Below are positions 19,560-31,134 of a stretch of DNA of 64,000 bases, in pieces. The position numbers were made by a program, and so were the translations under genes. The DNA comes from Hydractinia symbiolongicarpus (taxonomy: Eukaryota; Cnidaria; Hydrozoa; Anthoathecata; Hydractiniidae), in contig NC_079876.1 in the NCBI RefSeq assembly GCF_029227915.1, forward strand, positions 24,306,001 to 24,370,000, written 5' to 3'. Position 1 is the first letter of the stretch. The number at the start of each line of letters is the position of its first letter. The notes below the pieces were generated by a model. It saw nothing but the letters and a program-made list of their open reading frames with translations. It was not told where the DNA came from and ran no database searches.

Positions 19560-20195
19560 CTAAACAAATTAAAAGTATAAATTTGAGAAAAAAGGAAATG
19601 ACATTGAAGATTTTCTGACATGTTTAACCTTAAATTCTGACTACAAATTTTAAACAAAAATTTATGATCAGTTTATCAATTCTCTTAAGTATTTCAGTGT
19701 CCCATGTTTAACTTTTTACAAAACCTTCCGCTATCTATTAGAGCATTGGCACAGAGTCAAAAGAACATGGTAACGTCCTTTTGACTTTTAGTACACATGT
19801 TTTTCCCCATTGACATACAGCAGGAAAAGACTATAAAATGTTCAGAAGGAAAAGTCTAAAGCAAGTCTGACAGTATAAATTATACTTTAAAAAAATTATT
19901 AACAACATCTCCAATTTATTATTATTAACCAAACTCCTAATTACTTAAAGATAAACAATAGTTTTATGTCTACATCATAAATTAACCGGTGTATGTTTAG
20001 TACATGTTTAGGCAATCTAATCAATTTAAGTACTAATTTTAAGTATAATCTAAAATATGAGTGTACCTTCTGTAATTAGTTACAAAAATCATTCGGATTA
20101 GCTATGACATAAGGATATAACCCATATTTAACTAAATTTAACTAATTGCCAGTATGACCTTGGCTTTTAAGTAAAAACAATTGGATTTAACTTAC
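19560..20195. other. Intron, nothing recognised
   Basis: Intron between FN3-1 and Ig5 of the minus-strand receptor. AT-rich, with no exon or repeat supported. Confidence 0.4.
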
Positions 20196-20468
20196 CTATG
20201 CTTGTAAAAGTAAATGTCTTCTCAACTTCACCAGCTGTGTTTTTGGCTTTACATATGTAATCACCAGTGCTGTCTCTTGTTACAGGATCGATGTCATATG
20301 AAACAGGTTTACCTCCTTGTTCAGTAGAAGTTGCAATACCATTTCTATACCAAGCTAAAGTTGCTTGAGGGTTTCCATAGTCACTTGCGTAGCATGTCAT
20401 TGAGAATTTTTCACCAACTTTACCTTCATTTTTATTAGAAGGTGCGAATATTAATTCAGAGGCGTTAT
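20196..20468 (-). CDS. Ig/FN3 receptor, Ig5 domain
   Basis: Exon 6, 273 bases between acceptor tttttatag and donor gtaagt, phase 1-1. One C2/I-set-like Ig domain: strand B cysteine in FSMTCYASDYGNP, core tryptophan in LAWYRNG, and the F-strand motif DSTGDYIC. The matching plus-strand exon (51050-51328) is six bases longer, the difference lying in the loop after the WYR strand. Confidence 0.92.
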
Positions 20469-20557
20469 CTATAAAAATAAAAATTGAAAAGTTTTTAAAA
20501 AATGATCTCAATTTTCAAGTTTTTCTTCATTGTAACAATTACAAGGTAAAAGCTTAC

Positions 20558-20821
20558 AATATATATTGGCATTTGACAAAGTCGCAAAAGCTTCGTTACT
20601 TTGTGTGGAAGCTTGTGATGTAGCAATACAGCTATAATTAATCCCAATCATAGAACGTTGCACATTCTGTACCACAAGTGTTTCAGATGTTTCAGTAACT
20701 GAAACTCTGTTTTTCTTCCAACTAAAAGATTGTGCTTCTTCTCCACCTTTCACATTACATGTGATATTCATGTTTTGTCCTTCAACTGTTGGTGTGATTG
20801 TGATGGAAACTTTTAATGTCA
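20558..20821 (-). CDS. Ig/FN3 receptor, Ig4 domain
   Basis: Exon 5, 264 bases between acceptor tctatctag and donor gtaagc, phase 1-1. Ig domain with strand B cysteine in MNITCNVKGG, tryptophan in FSWKKN and F-strand cysteine in NYSCIATSQ. The paralogous exon 46946-47209 has the same length. Confidence 0.92.
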
Positions 20822-21021
20822 CTAGATAGACATTGATTATTAAATAAAAGAAATTAATACTTTGCTATTCTAAACTTGCTACTGATTTTCTCCAAATTAA
20901 CAAAACAACTTTAATTTAAGGAAACATTTTTTTTTTGTGTAAACCTTTTCCAATAGTTTTAAATAATCATAGAAACATAAAAGTAGAGATATCTTTACAG
21001 ATGCTTTAAATAACCACAAAC

Positions 21022-21273
21022 CTTCAACAGTAACTTGTGACGACACTTTCTCTACCTTATTAACTTGTGCAATACATCTGTAAGAACCACTGTCCGAAGT
21101 TTGAGTAGTTATGTTGTATACAGCTGATGACTGAAATTGTGTAAAGTCAACAGTATCTTTTTGAAATTTGTACACAATATTTCTTGGTGAGGATGTAGTA
21201 CATGTTAATGTAAATGTTTCACCAGAATTTAAATTATTTGGTGATGCAGCTAGTGTGGGAGTTCGAAACAATT
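21022..21273 (-). CDS. Ig/FN3 receptor, Ig3 domain
   Basis: Exon 4, 252 bases between acceptor ctttttag and donor gtttgt, phase 1-1. Ig domain with cysteines in FTLTCTTSS and DSGSYRCIAQ. The core tryptophan is replaced by phenylalanine (VYKFQKD), as also in the paralogue (YKFWKG). The paralogue exon is three codons longer. Confidence 0.9.
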
Positions 21274-21546
21274 CTAAAAAGAAAGTGAAAACTCAATTGG
21301 AAGAAAGTAACAAGGGTGCTGTGTAAACTTTACAAAGCTTTGAACAAAAACTAATGGTAGCCAACATCAGTCAACAAAAAAATCCCAATCTGTGATAAGT
21401 TTTAAGTTTTTCTTTGTGTTTTCTTCTTTCTTTGAAACGTTTTTAGCCAGTTGAACCCTGGGTCAGTCAAAAACATAACTTCTGATTAACAAATTATTGC
21501 ATATCCTTGACGTTTTAAATGTAGGATTTTTTAAGAATTAACTTAC

Positions 21547-21819
21547 CATTCACTGTTAGTGATACAGCATTACTCGTGACTGGAAGAGGAGGTGTTGTTG
21601 ATGCTGATACATTGCACTTATATAATGCAGAATCTGATTTCATCGCTTTTGATATAATGAAGTCGTTATTACCATCTGTTGTTATAACATTACCATCTTT
21701 TTGGAATGAATAAGAAACTGGATTCAAGTTTGTAACAACAGTACAATTAAAAGTGATACTGTCACCTTCATTAAGAGTTGTCGATGTTGGTGAAATAGTC
21801 AATACTGCATTTTCCAAGT
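21547..21819 (-). CDS. Ig/FN3 receptor, Ig2 domain
   Basis: Exon 3, 273 bases between acceptor tttacttag and donor gtaagt, phase 1-1. Ig domain with cysteines in ITFNCTVVTN and DSALYKCNV; the core tryptophan position is phenylalanine (YSFQKDG). It is about 81% identical (73/90 residues) to the paralogous exon at 44047-44319, and the similarity continues into both flanking introns (for example CTGCAGAACAC then AGGATAGTGAAA before the acceptor). That is much closer than the neighbouring exons. Confidence 0.93.
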
Positions 21820-22993
21820 CTAAGTAAATAATGTTGAATGTTTCACTATCCTGGTGTTCTGCAGCTTAATACCTCTTACTGCAAGGGTTTTGTCATTTTG
21901 TCATTTGAAATGGCAAAACTTAAAACATTTATATTTACTTAATAATTTTTCTCCTTCGGGGTCCACCATTATACGCCTTATGTATTTTTTACCCAGAGAC
22001 TTGTTTGTTAGAAAAAACTAGCGATAGGTTAGTACTTATATTTTTGTGCTGTCTGAAAACCACTGCAGCAAAAACTTACAGTGATCAAGGTGAACCTTAA
22101 CAGCATTCACTATAACAAAAGCTAAGTAGTAATTGTTAAAGAATCTTTGTTAACTGCAAGAGGCAGAGACAAAGATATTAAAATGATACCACCAAAGAGT
22201 TGGGTGAAGTCTGTCACATTTCTTTGCCGAGGTAAAAAGCATAATGATGCTGAATACCAATTATCTTCCTTGGCAATGATATAGGCTGCTATAGACAGGT
22301 TTGTGAAAGAAGGGCTATCATTCTTCAATTTTATATCAAGAAAGTTCAACTCATCGCATGCTGTTTTAGAAGCCAGAGCCGAAATGTTGTGTGAAAGTAG
22401 AATGGGGCGCAACACAGGAGGAAGAAAACAATCTGAGTGATTGTGGTCAGCATGTCTGAACACCCTGATGGCTATAAAAACGTTATGGTAGACAATACGC
22501 AACCATTTGGATTAAGAAGACAAGAGCACCACCAAATTAAAATCACGGATTTCACCTTAACAAGCAGAGGTTGGAGTAGAATTATATCACATATATTTGT
22601 CATAGCAGATCTAAGATGCCAGTAAGTCTTTTCCAAACATTAACAAACAACCAAACAAGCTCTGAACACGTGGACCATTTTACCTTTCTGTAATTAAAAC
22701 CCTCAGGAAGAGGTTGATTTAAAGCTACACTGGTGGGTAAAAACAGGATAAATTCCTTAATGAGAAATATAATTGAACACTCACATCTATGAGGAACGAA
22801 AAAATTCACCAACCATTTAGCATGTAACACTTTCGTAAAAAAATGAAACAACACAAAGTTCAAAAATGGTTATAACAACGAGTGGACTTGACAAACAACA
22901 GCAGCAGTATCTTTCCAGTTGTATATATTGAGAACTTAGAAAAGCAGTAACCAAAAAGAAGTTCCTGAAGCTCTCAATGTTAATCTCAACAAC
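21820..22993. other. Large intron, proximal part, with one unrecognised ORF
   Basis: Start of the 7 kb intron between Ig1 and Ig2. A minus-strand open frame of 126 codons at 22122-22502 contains codon-like sequence (HADHNHSDCFLPPVL, ASKTACDELNFLDI) but no family I recognise; it may be a transposon fragment. Nothing else was supported. Confidence 0.35.
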
Positions 22994-25693
22994 CACATCA
23001 TCATCATCATTCATTCTCCGCTTAAAGTCCGTTTTCCATGCTAGCATGGGTTGGACGGTTTATATTAATGACCCTCTTCCAATCTAAACTAGACTGTGTT
23101 AGATCTAAACTCAACTTCCTCTGTATCAAGTCTGTCCTTATAACCTCCTCCCAAGTTTTTCTTGATCTGCCTCTGGGTTTTGCCCCATGAACTATCAAGT
23201 CTCTACACTCTCTTACCCAATTATCCTCCTCCATTCTTTCCAAGTGCCCCAGCCAATTCAATCTTTTTATCTGGATAACATCTTTAATTCTACGGAGACT
23301 TAGCCTGCTTCTTAGCTCATCTGAACTCTTTCTGTCTCTCAGACTGGCGTTACACATCCCCCTAACCATTCTCATATCATTCCTTTCTAAACGGTCAAGA
23401 TCTTCCTGCTTCACTGCCCATGTCTCACTACCACACAACATAACACTTCTTACACAGGCCTCATACAACCTACCTTTTACCTCAATTGACAGGACTCTGC
23501 TAGTCAACAAAGGAAGTAACTCTCTGAACTTTTTCCAAGCATAAACTATCCTGCAAGTAACACTTCTTTCAACACCCCCTTCACTGCCCAACATATCACC
23601 TAAGTAACAGAAGTTCTCAACTATCTCTAGCGAGCCACTGTTGTACATCATTGAAGCTGGAAATACTTCATTCTCTATAATCTCACCTTTGCAACGCTTG
23701 CATACAAACTGAATATCAGCTCTTAACCTTCCACCAATTCTACTGCACTTCTTATGTACTCAATGCTTGCAGGTCTGACAAAAAATTGCAAACTCCACAA
23801 GGTGACTTTCCAACTACAAGGTCACACTTGGCTGCAATGCTACTAATCATGACTTTAGACTTTGCTGTGTTTACCTTTAGCCCTTTCTTTTCTAGTTGAA
23901 AAAGTTTCTTAGTTGAAAAAGCTGGAGAAGTGGAAGAAAGGATTCTTCTACTTCTCAAACTTTTTTAACTAATTCTTCCATCAATTCAGCTATGAGAACC
24001 AAATCATCTACATACAATGGACAACCTGTTCTGAACTCCATCGACAGCGCTTAAGACTAGAAAAAACAACAAGGACTAAGTACAGAACCCTGATGTACAC
24101 CAACATTTACACTAAATTCATCACTAAGTGAATCGGCAATCCTGACACGACTTCTAGCATTGCTGTACATAGACTGTACAATCGTAACTAGCCACTCATC
24201 CACACTTAATTTTCTCATAGCCCACTAAATAACTTTATGTGGCACTCTATCAAAAGCTTTCTCTCAATCTACAAAGGCAAAATAGAGATTCTTTCTCTTT
24301 GCTAAATACTTTTCCTGAAGCTGTCTGAGTAAAAATATTGCATCTGTAGTGCCACGCCCTGGAACAAAACCAAATCGCATCTTATCTTTATCAATTCTTT
24401 TTCTAAGTAACTTATCAATCACTCTTTCAATAACTTTCATTACTTGATCAACCAACTTCAAACCTCTATAGTTACCTCTTTCTAATGCATCACCCTTGCC
24501 CTTGAAACAATTCACTATTACACTCAACTGCCACTCACTCAGAATAGCACCATCCTTTATAATCTGATTAGCAAGAGTTAAGATTTCCTAATAACCTCCA
24601 CTACCCATTCTGTCTCGATCTGCATAGCTGGTCCTTCTACAACATCATCATCAGACAAATTATCCTCATCCCAATCAAACTCAGTGTTAAGCAACCTCTG
24701 ATAATAATTCCTTCAAGCTACCCTTTTGTCCTCCTCTGCGCTAGCCAAAACACCTTCATCATTACGTATACAGTTCTCACCTACAACATTTTGATTAGTC
24801 TTCTTCATTTGCTTTGCTATCTTGAATGCCTCATTGCGCTGGTCTTCCCTTCTTAACACATCTGCAAATCTGTTTCTCTCTGCTTCTGATTTTGCCTTAT
24901 ACACTGCTGTACGAGCACGATGCTTAGCTTCTAAGTAAATATTTTTACTACCACCTGACTTCCACTCTTTCCAAAGTTTCCTGTTTTCATTTATACACTT
25001 GTTAACCTCATTATTCCACCATCAGGTCTGTCTATGTCTATCACACTGACCACCATTAAAGTTGCCGCCCACCATGACAAGTTCAGTGTCTCCAAACTTT
25101 GATAATAAAACTTATTTTCATCTTCCTCACTGAGTCCACACTGTGGAGCATAAACTGACAGAAAAGTGACAATCCTACTACCTATCAAAAACTTTATCAC
25201 ATGACAATTATGAACACGCATAACATCTATTACTTTTTCTACCCACTTTTCTGCAACGAATATTACCAACTCCTCCATATCCATCACTATTACCAATCCA
25301 AAAAAGCTTACCTTGCCCTCCTACCTTCCACAAATCTCACTGAAGCTCCTCTCCACCTGACTTCCAGAACACAACACATATTAACAGATCTACGTTCTAA
25401 CATTTCAACTACTTCACCTGCTCTACCTCTCAGAGTACCAACATTTCTACACTAGCCGTCCTTAACCTAGTGTTATCTACCTTGTGATGTGATAGCTGGG
25501 TAACGGTCTGACGATGCTCACACCTGAGATCTGTCCCACCGTGTGCAACACCTTCACTCCTTAGAGTTTCAGCCCTGTTTAAGCAGTTTGTCTGATCAAC
25601 TGTTCTTACAGCCATTAATAAAGAATTTTGGCATTGTTTTACAACTAGATGCCCTTCCTAGCGCCAACCGTTCACACACTGGACCAGGTGTTT
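22994..25693 (-). mobile_element. RTE-like LINE, frameshifted
   Basis: Non-LTR retrotransposon in minus orientation inside the Ig1-Ig2 intron. Order in coding direction: endonuclease fragment (25296-25000; VAEKWVEKVIDVMRV, IVTFLSVYAPQ), RT palm start (24527-24264; NYRGLKLVDQVMKVIERV, FGFVPGRGTTDAI, FAFVD), the catalytic YVDD at about 24005-24020, a thumb-region fragment (23958-23752), and the C-terminal segment with LCGSETWAVKQEDL and RLNWLGHLERMEED (23651-23022). The 3' end carries an ATG/TGA trinucleotide tail (22996-23012), typical of RTE-group elements. Frameshifts and stops make it inactive. Confidence 0.8.
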
Positions 25694-26917
25694 TTTTAAA
25701 GTGACACCATCACTGTGGCATTTCATGGGACTTCTACAATCGCCCATTTACATAAAGGTATGGTGGAGGACGTTCAACTCCTCTCTTGTCTCTTAAAGAG
25801 ACCCTTTACCCAAGACCCTTCACCCACACTGTTTATAAACAAAGAAACAACTCAAAAGAATCCAATTCTCTCTCCTGCTCCACCAGAAAAAAAGTGTGCA
25901 GGCATCAGTAAATTATTACAAAAATAACAAAACGTTTTTTATGATTATTTAAAAGGTTTTGGAATTTGCAGTTGCTTGTTGTTTTGTTTATTTCACCACT
26001 GTTCGAAAGGTTCTTTTCCATTTCTTAGAATCATTTTTTAAGAAAAAAAATCGATTTTTTTTCTCACTAGTAAAATCAAACTTTTTTTCTTTATCTCCAT
26101 AGACCACACTTCTTCATGAAACTATGCTCGACCAATATCTCAAATTTAAATATTAAAGGTAATGATACACTATAATTTTCATTTGGTTTCTTCATACAAT
26201 ATCGCTTTTTTTCGTTCTTTTATTTTCACTTGCCTGATGAAAATAAAGAGTGCAAATAGAAGAACTCTAACAATAAAAATCATATTGCACTCTGCACCGT
26301 CTGATAACTATTCTTTTCTTACACAATTGAATAATTTTGATGTATGAGTAACGTTTAAAATAACGGCAAGTGAACACTTAATAACTAGCACAATTCAGGC
26401 AAGTTGTAGCCTAGAAGTCCGTTTTGACATTTAGAACCTTGAATGGCAAGTAATTTACAATCGTGAATTTCATGAGTACAAAGATGCTCCAGCAATTCAC
26501 AAAACAAAAAAAAAACAATAGTCTCTTTCACATTTGCGTTTATCTAGTATATGTTTCTACAGCAATTGTGTGGGCGTAAAGGTTGTAATCATAAGTGCGA
26601 CATTTCAAGTAGTGTTGGCTTCTTGTTCGTACATATATTCTGTTATTTGTTTTTATATGTTTTTAAATTTATGTTGTCTTTAACGTATACGGTCAGTTTA
26701 TAACTTTTTGTGAATTTATATCTTTATTATAATGTGTGAATTTATATCTTTATTATAATGTTAATACAAAGAATTTAGACTAACGAATGCCAATGAAATA
26801 AACCATCCTTTAAATCAGAACAAAATTTATATAGCTATAACAGGACTTAAAAAATTAGGTACATGCATGTGCACAAAAACCATGCACATAAAAAATGACG
26901 CTGTCAATTTTATGCTA
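25694..26917. other. Intron, nothing recognised
   Basis: AT-rich sequence between the LINE and the TIR element. A 22-base unit with TGTGAATTTATATCTTTATT is duplicated in tandem at about 26707-26758. No exon seen. Confidence 0.4.
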
Positions 26918-28253
26918 CCGTATTTTCCGGTATATAACCTGCATATCGTATAACCCGCAGCTCAGCTTTTTTAGGGAGTTATAAACTGGTTGTTATCAGA
27001 TAGCCTGCACATTCGTATAACCCGCATAAAATTTCAATCAATGTGTTTTACTTACCCGCACCTCTTTGCATAACCTGCGTCGTGCTAGGAAAAAAAATTG
27101 GGTAATTTTACTTAGCCTAATCATTTTATAAACATGTGCGTCTTTTCTGTTTTTTTCATGCTGGAGACAAGTGGGGGACGTTTAAACTTGTGAACCCCAA
27201 ACACGAGAACCGAGTGTCTGAACTAGCGACTGTCTCAGTTTTAACTTCCTTGTCTCCGATTGCAGAAATAATAATGAATTAAAATAAATTTGACAAGTCG
27301 ATCTTCTGCTAATGCCGACAGTACTAAATCAGACAACGCTGTTTTCTTTTTATTTGTAGACATTGGTTTCAGCCAATAATAACTCTTGCTCCCTGCAATT
27401 AAACAAACAAACAAAAAACCATTCTATCAGGTTATAAACCTAAAGTAAAATCTCTGTTTCTTATATGTATATTTAAGTTTTTTTGGCATAAAAATAAACA
27501 TAATAATTATCACGGATTGTCTGTAACGTTCTTGTCTAATGTTTATAGAATTTTGTTATTTTTTTATATCGCAGCAATCACAGTGTGCATGATAAAATGA
27601 ATGGCGGCAATAAGGAGGAGATAATTGCGTGTGTTTAATTAATTGTATTTTATATTTGATATTTTTAGTGGTGACCTGTTTCTCGAAGGTAGCGAAGATA
27701 AAAAAGAAAATTATTATCTATACTTCAATTTTAACATTTTTCAATATTTTTAACAGGAATTAATAATTAAGTCCTGGGCACTAGGTTGTGAAATACGTGT
27801 CAATTAAACCTAAAAATGATACCTGCAATATTGCTCTATTACCAGAAGCAAATCATTTCAATGTGCTCAATGTGATTGCAAAGATATAAATAGATTGGAA
27901 TTACATTCAACCCAAAAGAAAAATGATCTCCAGAATTGTGTTTCAGAGAGAGCTCGTAATATTAGCACTGGCAAGCAATAGAAAGTTAAAGCAATTTCAC
28001 TGTGTGAAAAAAATTAAATCACGTAGTTGAAGTAAGATTACGTAGATATAGGATCGCGCATACAGTTATTAATGTATGCATTTTATCCCGTTGGTACTAT
28101 TTTCTTTATTAAATGTATAAACTTTAAATTTCACAATAAATGAGAGAAAATATAAAACTTATCACATAACCTGCACCACATTATAACCCGCACCAACGGT
28201 GGAAGTAGTAAAAATCAATTTATAACCCGTGGGTTATATACCGGGAGATACGG
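26918..28253. mobile_element. TA-flanked non-autonomous TIR element
   Basis: Terminal inverted repeats of 22 bases with about three mismatches: the left end starts CCGTATTTTCCGGTATATAA, the right end in reverse starts CCGTATCTCCCGGTATATAA, and each is flanked by TA, as in Tc1/mariner/pogo target duplications. Subterminal copies of ATAACCYGCA recur at both ends (for example 26936, 26954, 27021, 27067, 28158, 28182). No transposase was recognised inside, so it depended on another element. Confidence 0.7.
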
Positions 28254-28884
28254 TACTTTTAAGTTCAATGGTCAAATCAGATTTCTATTCGTTCATGACC
28301 CTTACTTCTCTTGTTTTCTCATTGTTGATAAACCAGATATATACTTCCATCAAAATGTGCGTAATTTGTTTTCCAAAAGGGACTGTACTCAACAACATGA
28401 AACCAAGGGGCAAGTGCCGGACTAAGGGCCCTGCAATGAAAACGCTAGAAATACAGTGTTACATTGCTGATTGCCATTACAACATGGTTTTATCTTGTCT
28501 ATTTTTATTGGGACAGGAATAAAATGTGGCATGTGTGTTACTAATGAGAACATTCACCGAGTGGTGATTCTTTAATCAGAATTAAATTCCTATATATTCT
28601 TATTCATATTATGACAAACAAAAATTAATACAACAGATATCCAGACAGTGAGGTGCACAAATAGCGTAATGTGTACGTCATTCAACAAGATTTTGAAATG
28701 TACGAAAATATGAGGTTAATGCTCATGCACATTTTCAAACTACGAGGTACACAAAAAGACGTGTACCGGCATTTTGAATTTAAATGCCCTGACTAAAATG
28801 CCAGAGAACAGCATTGGAATATATGTTATAAAGTACAAACTATAAGTTGTTCTCTGTCTTGCAATACAAGAATATAAAACTTAC
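28254..28884. other. Intron, nothing recognised
   Basis: End of the large intron before the Ig1 exon in chromosomal order. The open frame at 28229-28522 starts inside the TIR element and has no family resemblance. Confidence 0.35.
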
Positions 28885-29157
28885 AATTAACAACTATGCT
28901 CTGATTTTTTGATGATGACATTTCAGAACCGGATCCATTTTTTGCTGTACAAGAATATACACCAGCTTCTTCTTTTGTAATATTAGTGATATTTAATGTC
29001 TGCGAAATTTCATCAGGGACTTGATTATTATCTTTAAACCATTTATATGTGACAGCAGTAATGTCTGTTTCAATGCTACAGTTGAGTTGTAAATTAGAGC
29101 CTGCATTCACTGTTGCAGTGCCTTCTGTAATTTCAACTGTAGGATTCGGTATTACTC
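28885..29157 (-). CDS. Ig/FN3 receptor, Ig1 domain
   Basis: Exon 2, 273 bases between acceptor ttgatctag and donor gtaagt, phase 1-1. The first Ig domain after the signal peptide: IPNPTVEI start, strand B cysteine in LQLNCSIE, tryptophan in YKWFKDN and F-strand motif EEAGVYSC. It is only about 58% identical to the paralogous Ig1 exon (41858-42130), although the exons have the same length. An outermost domain that diverges quickly is what one expects of a ligand-binding domain; that is inference. Confidence 0.92.
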
Positions 29158-29282
29158 CTAGATCAAAAAAGTTATTACAATTATGCTGAGAGTAATGTAT
29201 ATAGTCTATTTACAACAAGTAATTCTTTATGAAGCAGCAACAAAATATCAATATAGCTAGTTATATAGGAATATAAACAAAC

Positions 29283-29331
29283 CTTGTACAAATGAGAGAT
29301 GAACTACAACAAATATCGAAAACCAAATCAT
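29283..29331 (-). CDS. Ig/FN3 receptor, start codon and signal peptide exon
   Basis: Exon 1 of the minus-strand receptor. The chosen ATG is at 29331; the 16 codons encode MIWFSIFVVVHLSFVQ, a short hydrophobic signal sequence, then donor gtttgt in phase 1 giving Q-G into exon 2. The paralogue has the same design (MILFLFMLVYPAQ then G, donor gtgtgc), which supports this start. Summed with the other exons the coding length is 2409 bases, 802 codons plus stop, with no phase break. An out-of-frame ATG lies five bases upstream. Confidence 0.8.
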
Positions 29332-29430
29332 TTCATCACGTTATTAATGAATTTTTTACTTCTAAAAATACACAATATTACATAAATCATGTGTTTTCTA
29401 GTGATCAAAGATTTTGAGATGCACTAAGGT

Positions 29431-31134
29431 ATCGTCTCAAAATGTTTGTACATAGTTCGTTTAATTCATACAAAAAACTTTGTATCATTTATTAAATCTT
29501 TTGTATCATTTTATTTGTAATACAAACCTTTTCGTATTATCAAAATTACAAGTTCGTATAAGGTTTGTATCATTTAAAATAAAGTTTGTATGCAGTTCAT
29601 ATTATTTCAATGAAATTTGTATAAAAATTGCTTATACGAAGTTCGTTTATTAGCTATAAATGGACTATTATCGATAGTCTTTATATTGAAATATTTTCAA
29701 CAATTATAAAGTTCGTTTTGTTATACAAACTTTGTTTATTTTAATCAATCTTATTATCTAAGGTCTTTAGCGATCGTCTCCACGGCATCGTATAAAGCAA
29801 GCGTTTGGTTTGAAATCACACATAAAGAACAAACATTTCAATCTACGCATTCCTGCAAAGAATATGTTGATATAATACCGTTCCAGATATTATTAAAAAA
29901 ATAATAACCTACAATTCCAGTTGCATCACTTGCATATTCGTAAATTTAGTATTTGAGCAGGGCGGGATAAAGTTAGAAGATGGTGTGTCAAAAGAGGTAA
30001 AAAAACTAGCCAAGAATAAACCCAGCCTTTGAAGTGTTAAGAATAAGAATTTTAAAAGTGTTCTGCATAGGAGGTCGTCAAACTTTCTTTATGCTTCAAA
30101 ATTCTGATCACTTTGGACAAAAGCTTTTTTTCAAAAACGTTTTTCCTTATTTCCTTATTTCAAAAGAATATGCAGAAAGAAAGCAAAACCAAATATGAGT
30201 TTTGCTTTTGTGAGAGCACATGTTAAAAAAAAAAAAATAAGGAACTATACAAACTTTATAATTTTGAAAGTTAGAACTTTATATGTTTATACAACATTGT
30301 CCAGAAAAAACACAATAAATTATACAACACGCAAATTCTTAGCTACGATTCCTTAATACATGGCGAAATACACATAATAAAAATTGGTTTGTCTGTTTGT
30401 TTTCTTGTTCGTTCTGTTTCATAAAAAGAAGAAAAAAAATATTCCCTGTATAAAGTCTCTAAACTCTGGCTAGCTATGAGGAACTCTACAAACAGAAAGA
30501 AATGTTACATATTGTAACATAAAAACACTTTAAAACATAGCGTCCTTTCAAATCATCCTAAAATTGTTGGTTTTTAAATTATGTTTACTACACTTTATTT
30601 TTGCTTGAAAAAATTCAGCAACAACAGTTTGCACCATGCTTCAATAAAAGCAGCTAAAGATAAAGGTCTTCTTTACTAACTTTATACCAAGAAAGCACAA
30701 CATGAGCTTTCCGTTTATGCGAGAAAATAGTAGAGAGCATTTTTATCCAGTGAAATGAACAATAACAATGTCTTGAATCCAGTGTGTTGAACTTTTCCTG
30801 AAGACCGCCGTCGCCACGACAAAAGGGTAAACCAACATATCACACTACTCCATATGTGTGATTTAATTATGCGCAATAACACCGGTACTTTTGAAGTTCG
30901 TTTCAAGATCGTATAGCAATTTACTTTGTTCAAAGTTTGTATCATTTCATTTTTTATGATAAAAAAAACTTCGTTTAAGTTTGTATCATGTATTATAAAA
31001 GTTCGTATAAACTTCGTTTATATTTTTTATTTTTAAACAAAGCACTTCGTATGACATTCGTTTAACAAAATGAAGTACTTTGTAGCGTTCGTATAATTAT
31101 ACAAAAAAAAAACATACAAACATTTTGAGACGAT
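29431..31134. mobile_element. 1.7 kb TIR element next to the minus-strand receptor start
   Basis: Perfect 20-base inverted repeats: ATCGTCTCAAAATGTTTGTA at 29431-29450 and its reverse complement at 31115-31134. The ends are full of short subterminal motifs (GTTTGTATCAT, TTCGTATAA, AAGTTCGT) in both orientations. No transposase is visible, so it is non-autonomous. The superfamily and target duplication are unclear (TAAG occurs on both sides). The left end lies 100 bases upstream of the receptor ATG, so it probably covers the promoter region. Confidence 0.75.

Noticed and set aside
369-29331. Idea that the phosphatase and the Ig/FN3 receptor form one gene
   Set aside because: They are on opposite strands, tail to tail, each with its own stop codon.
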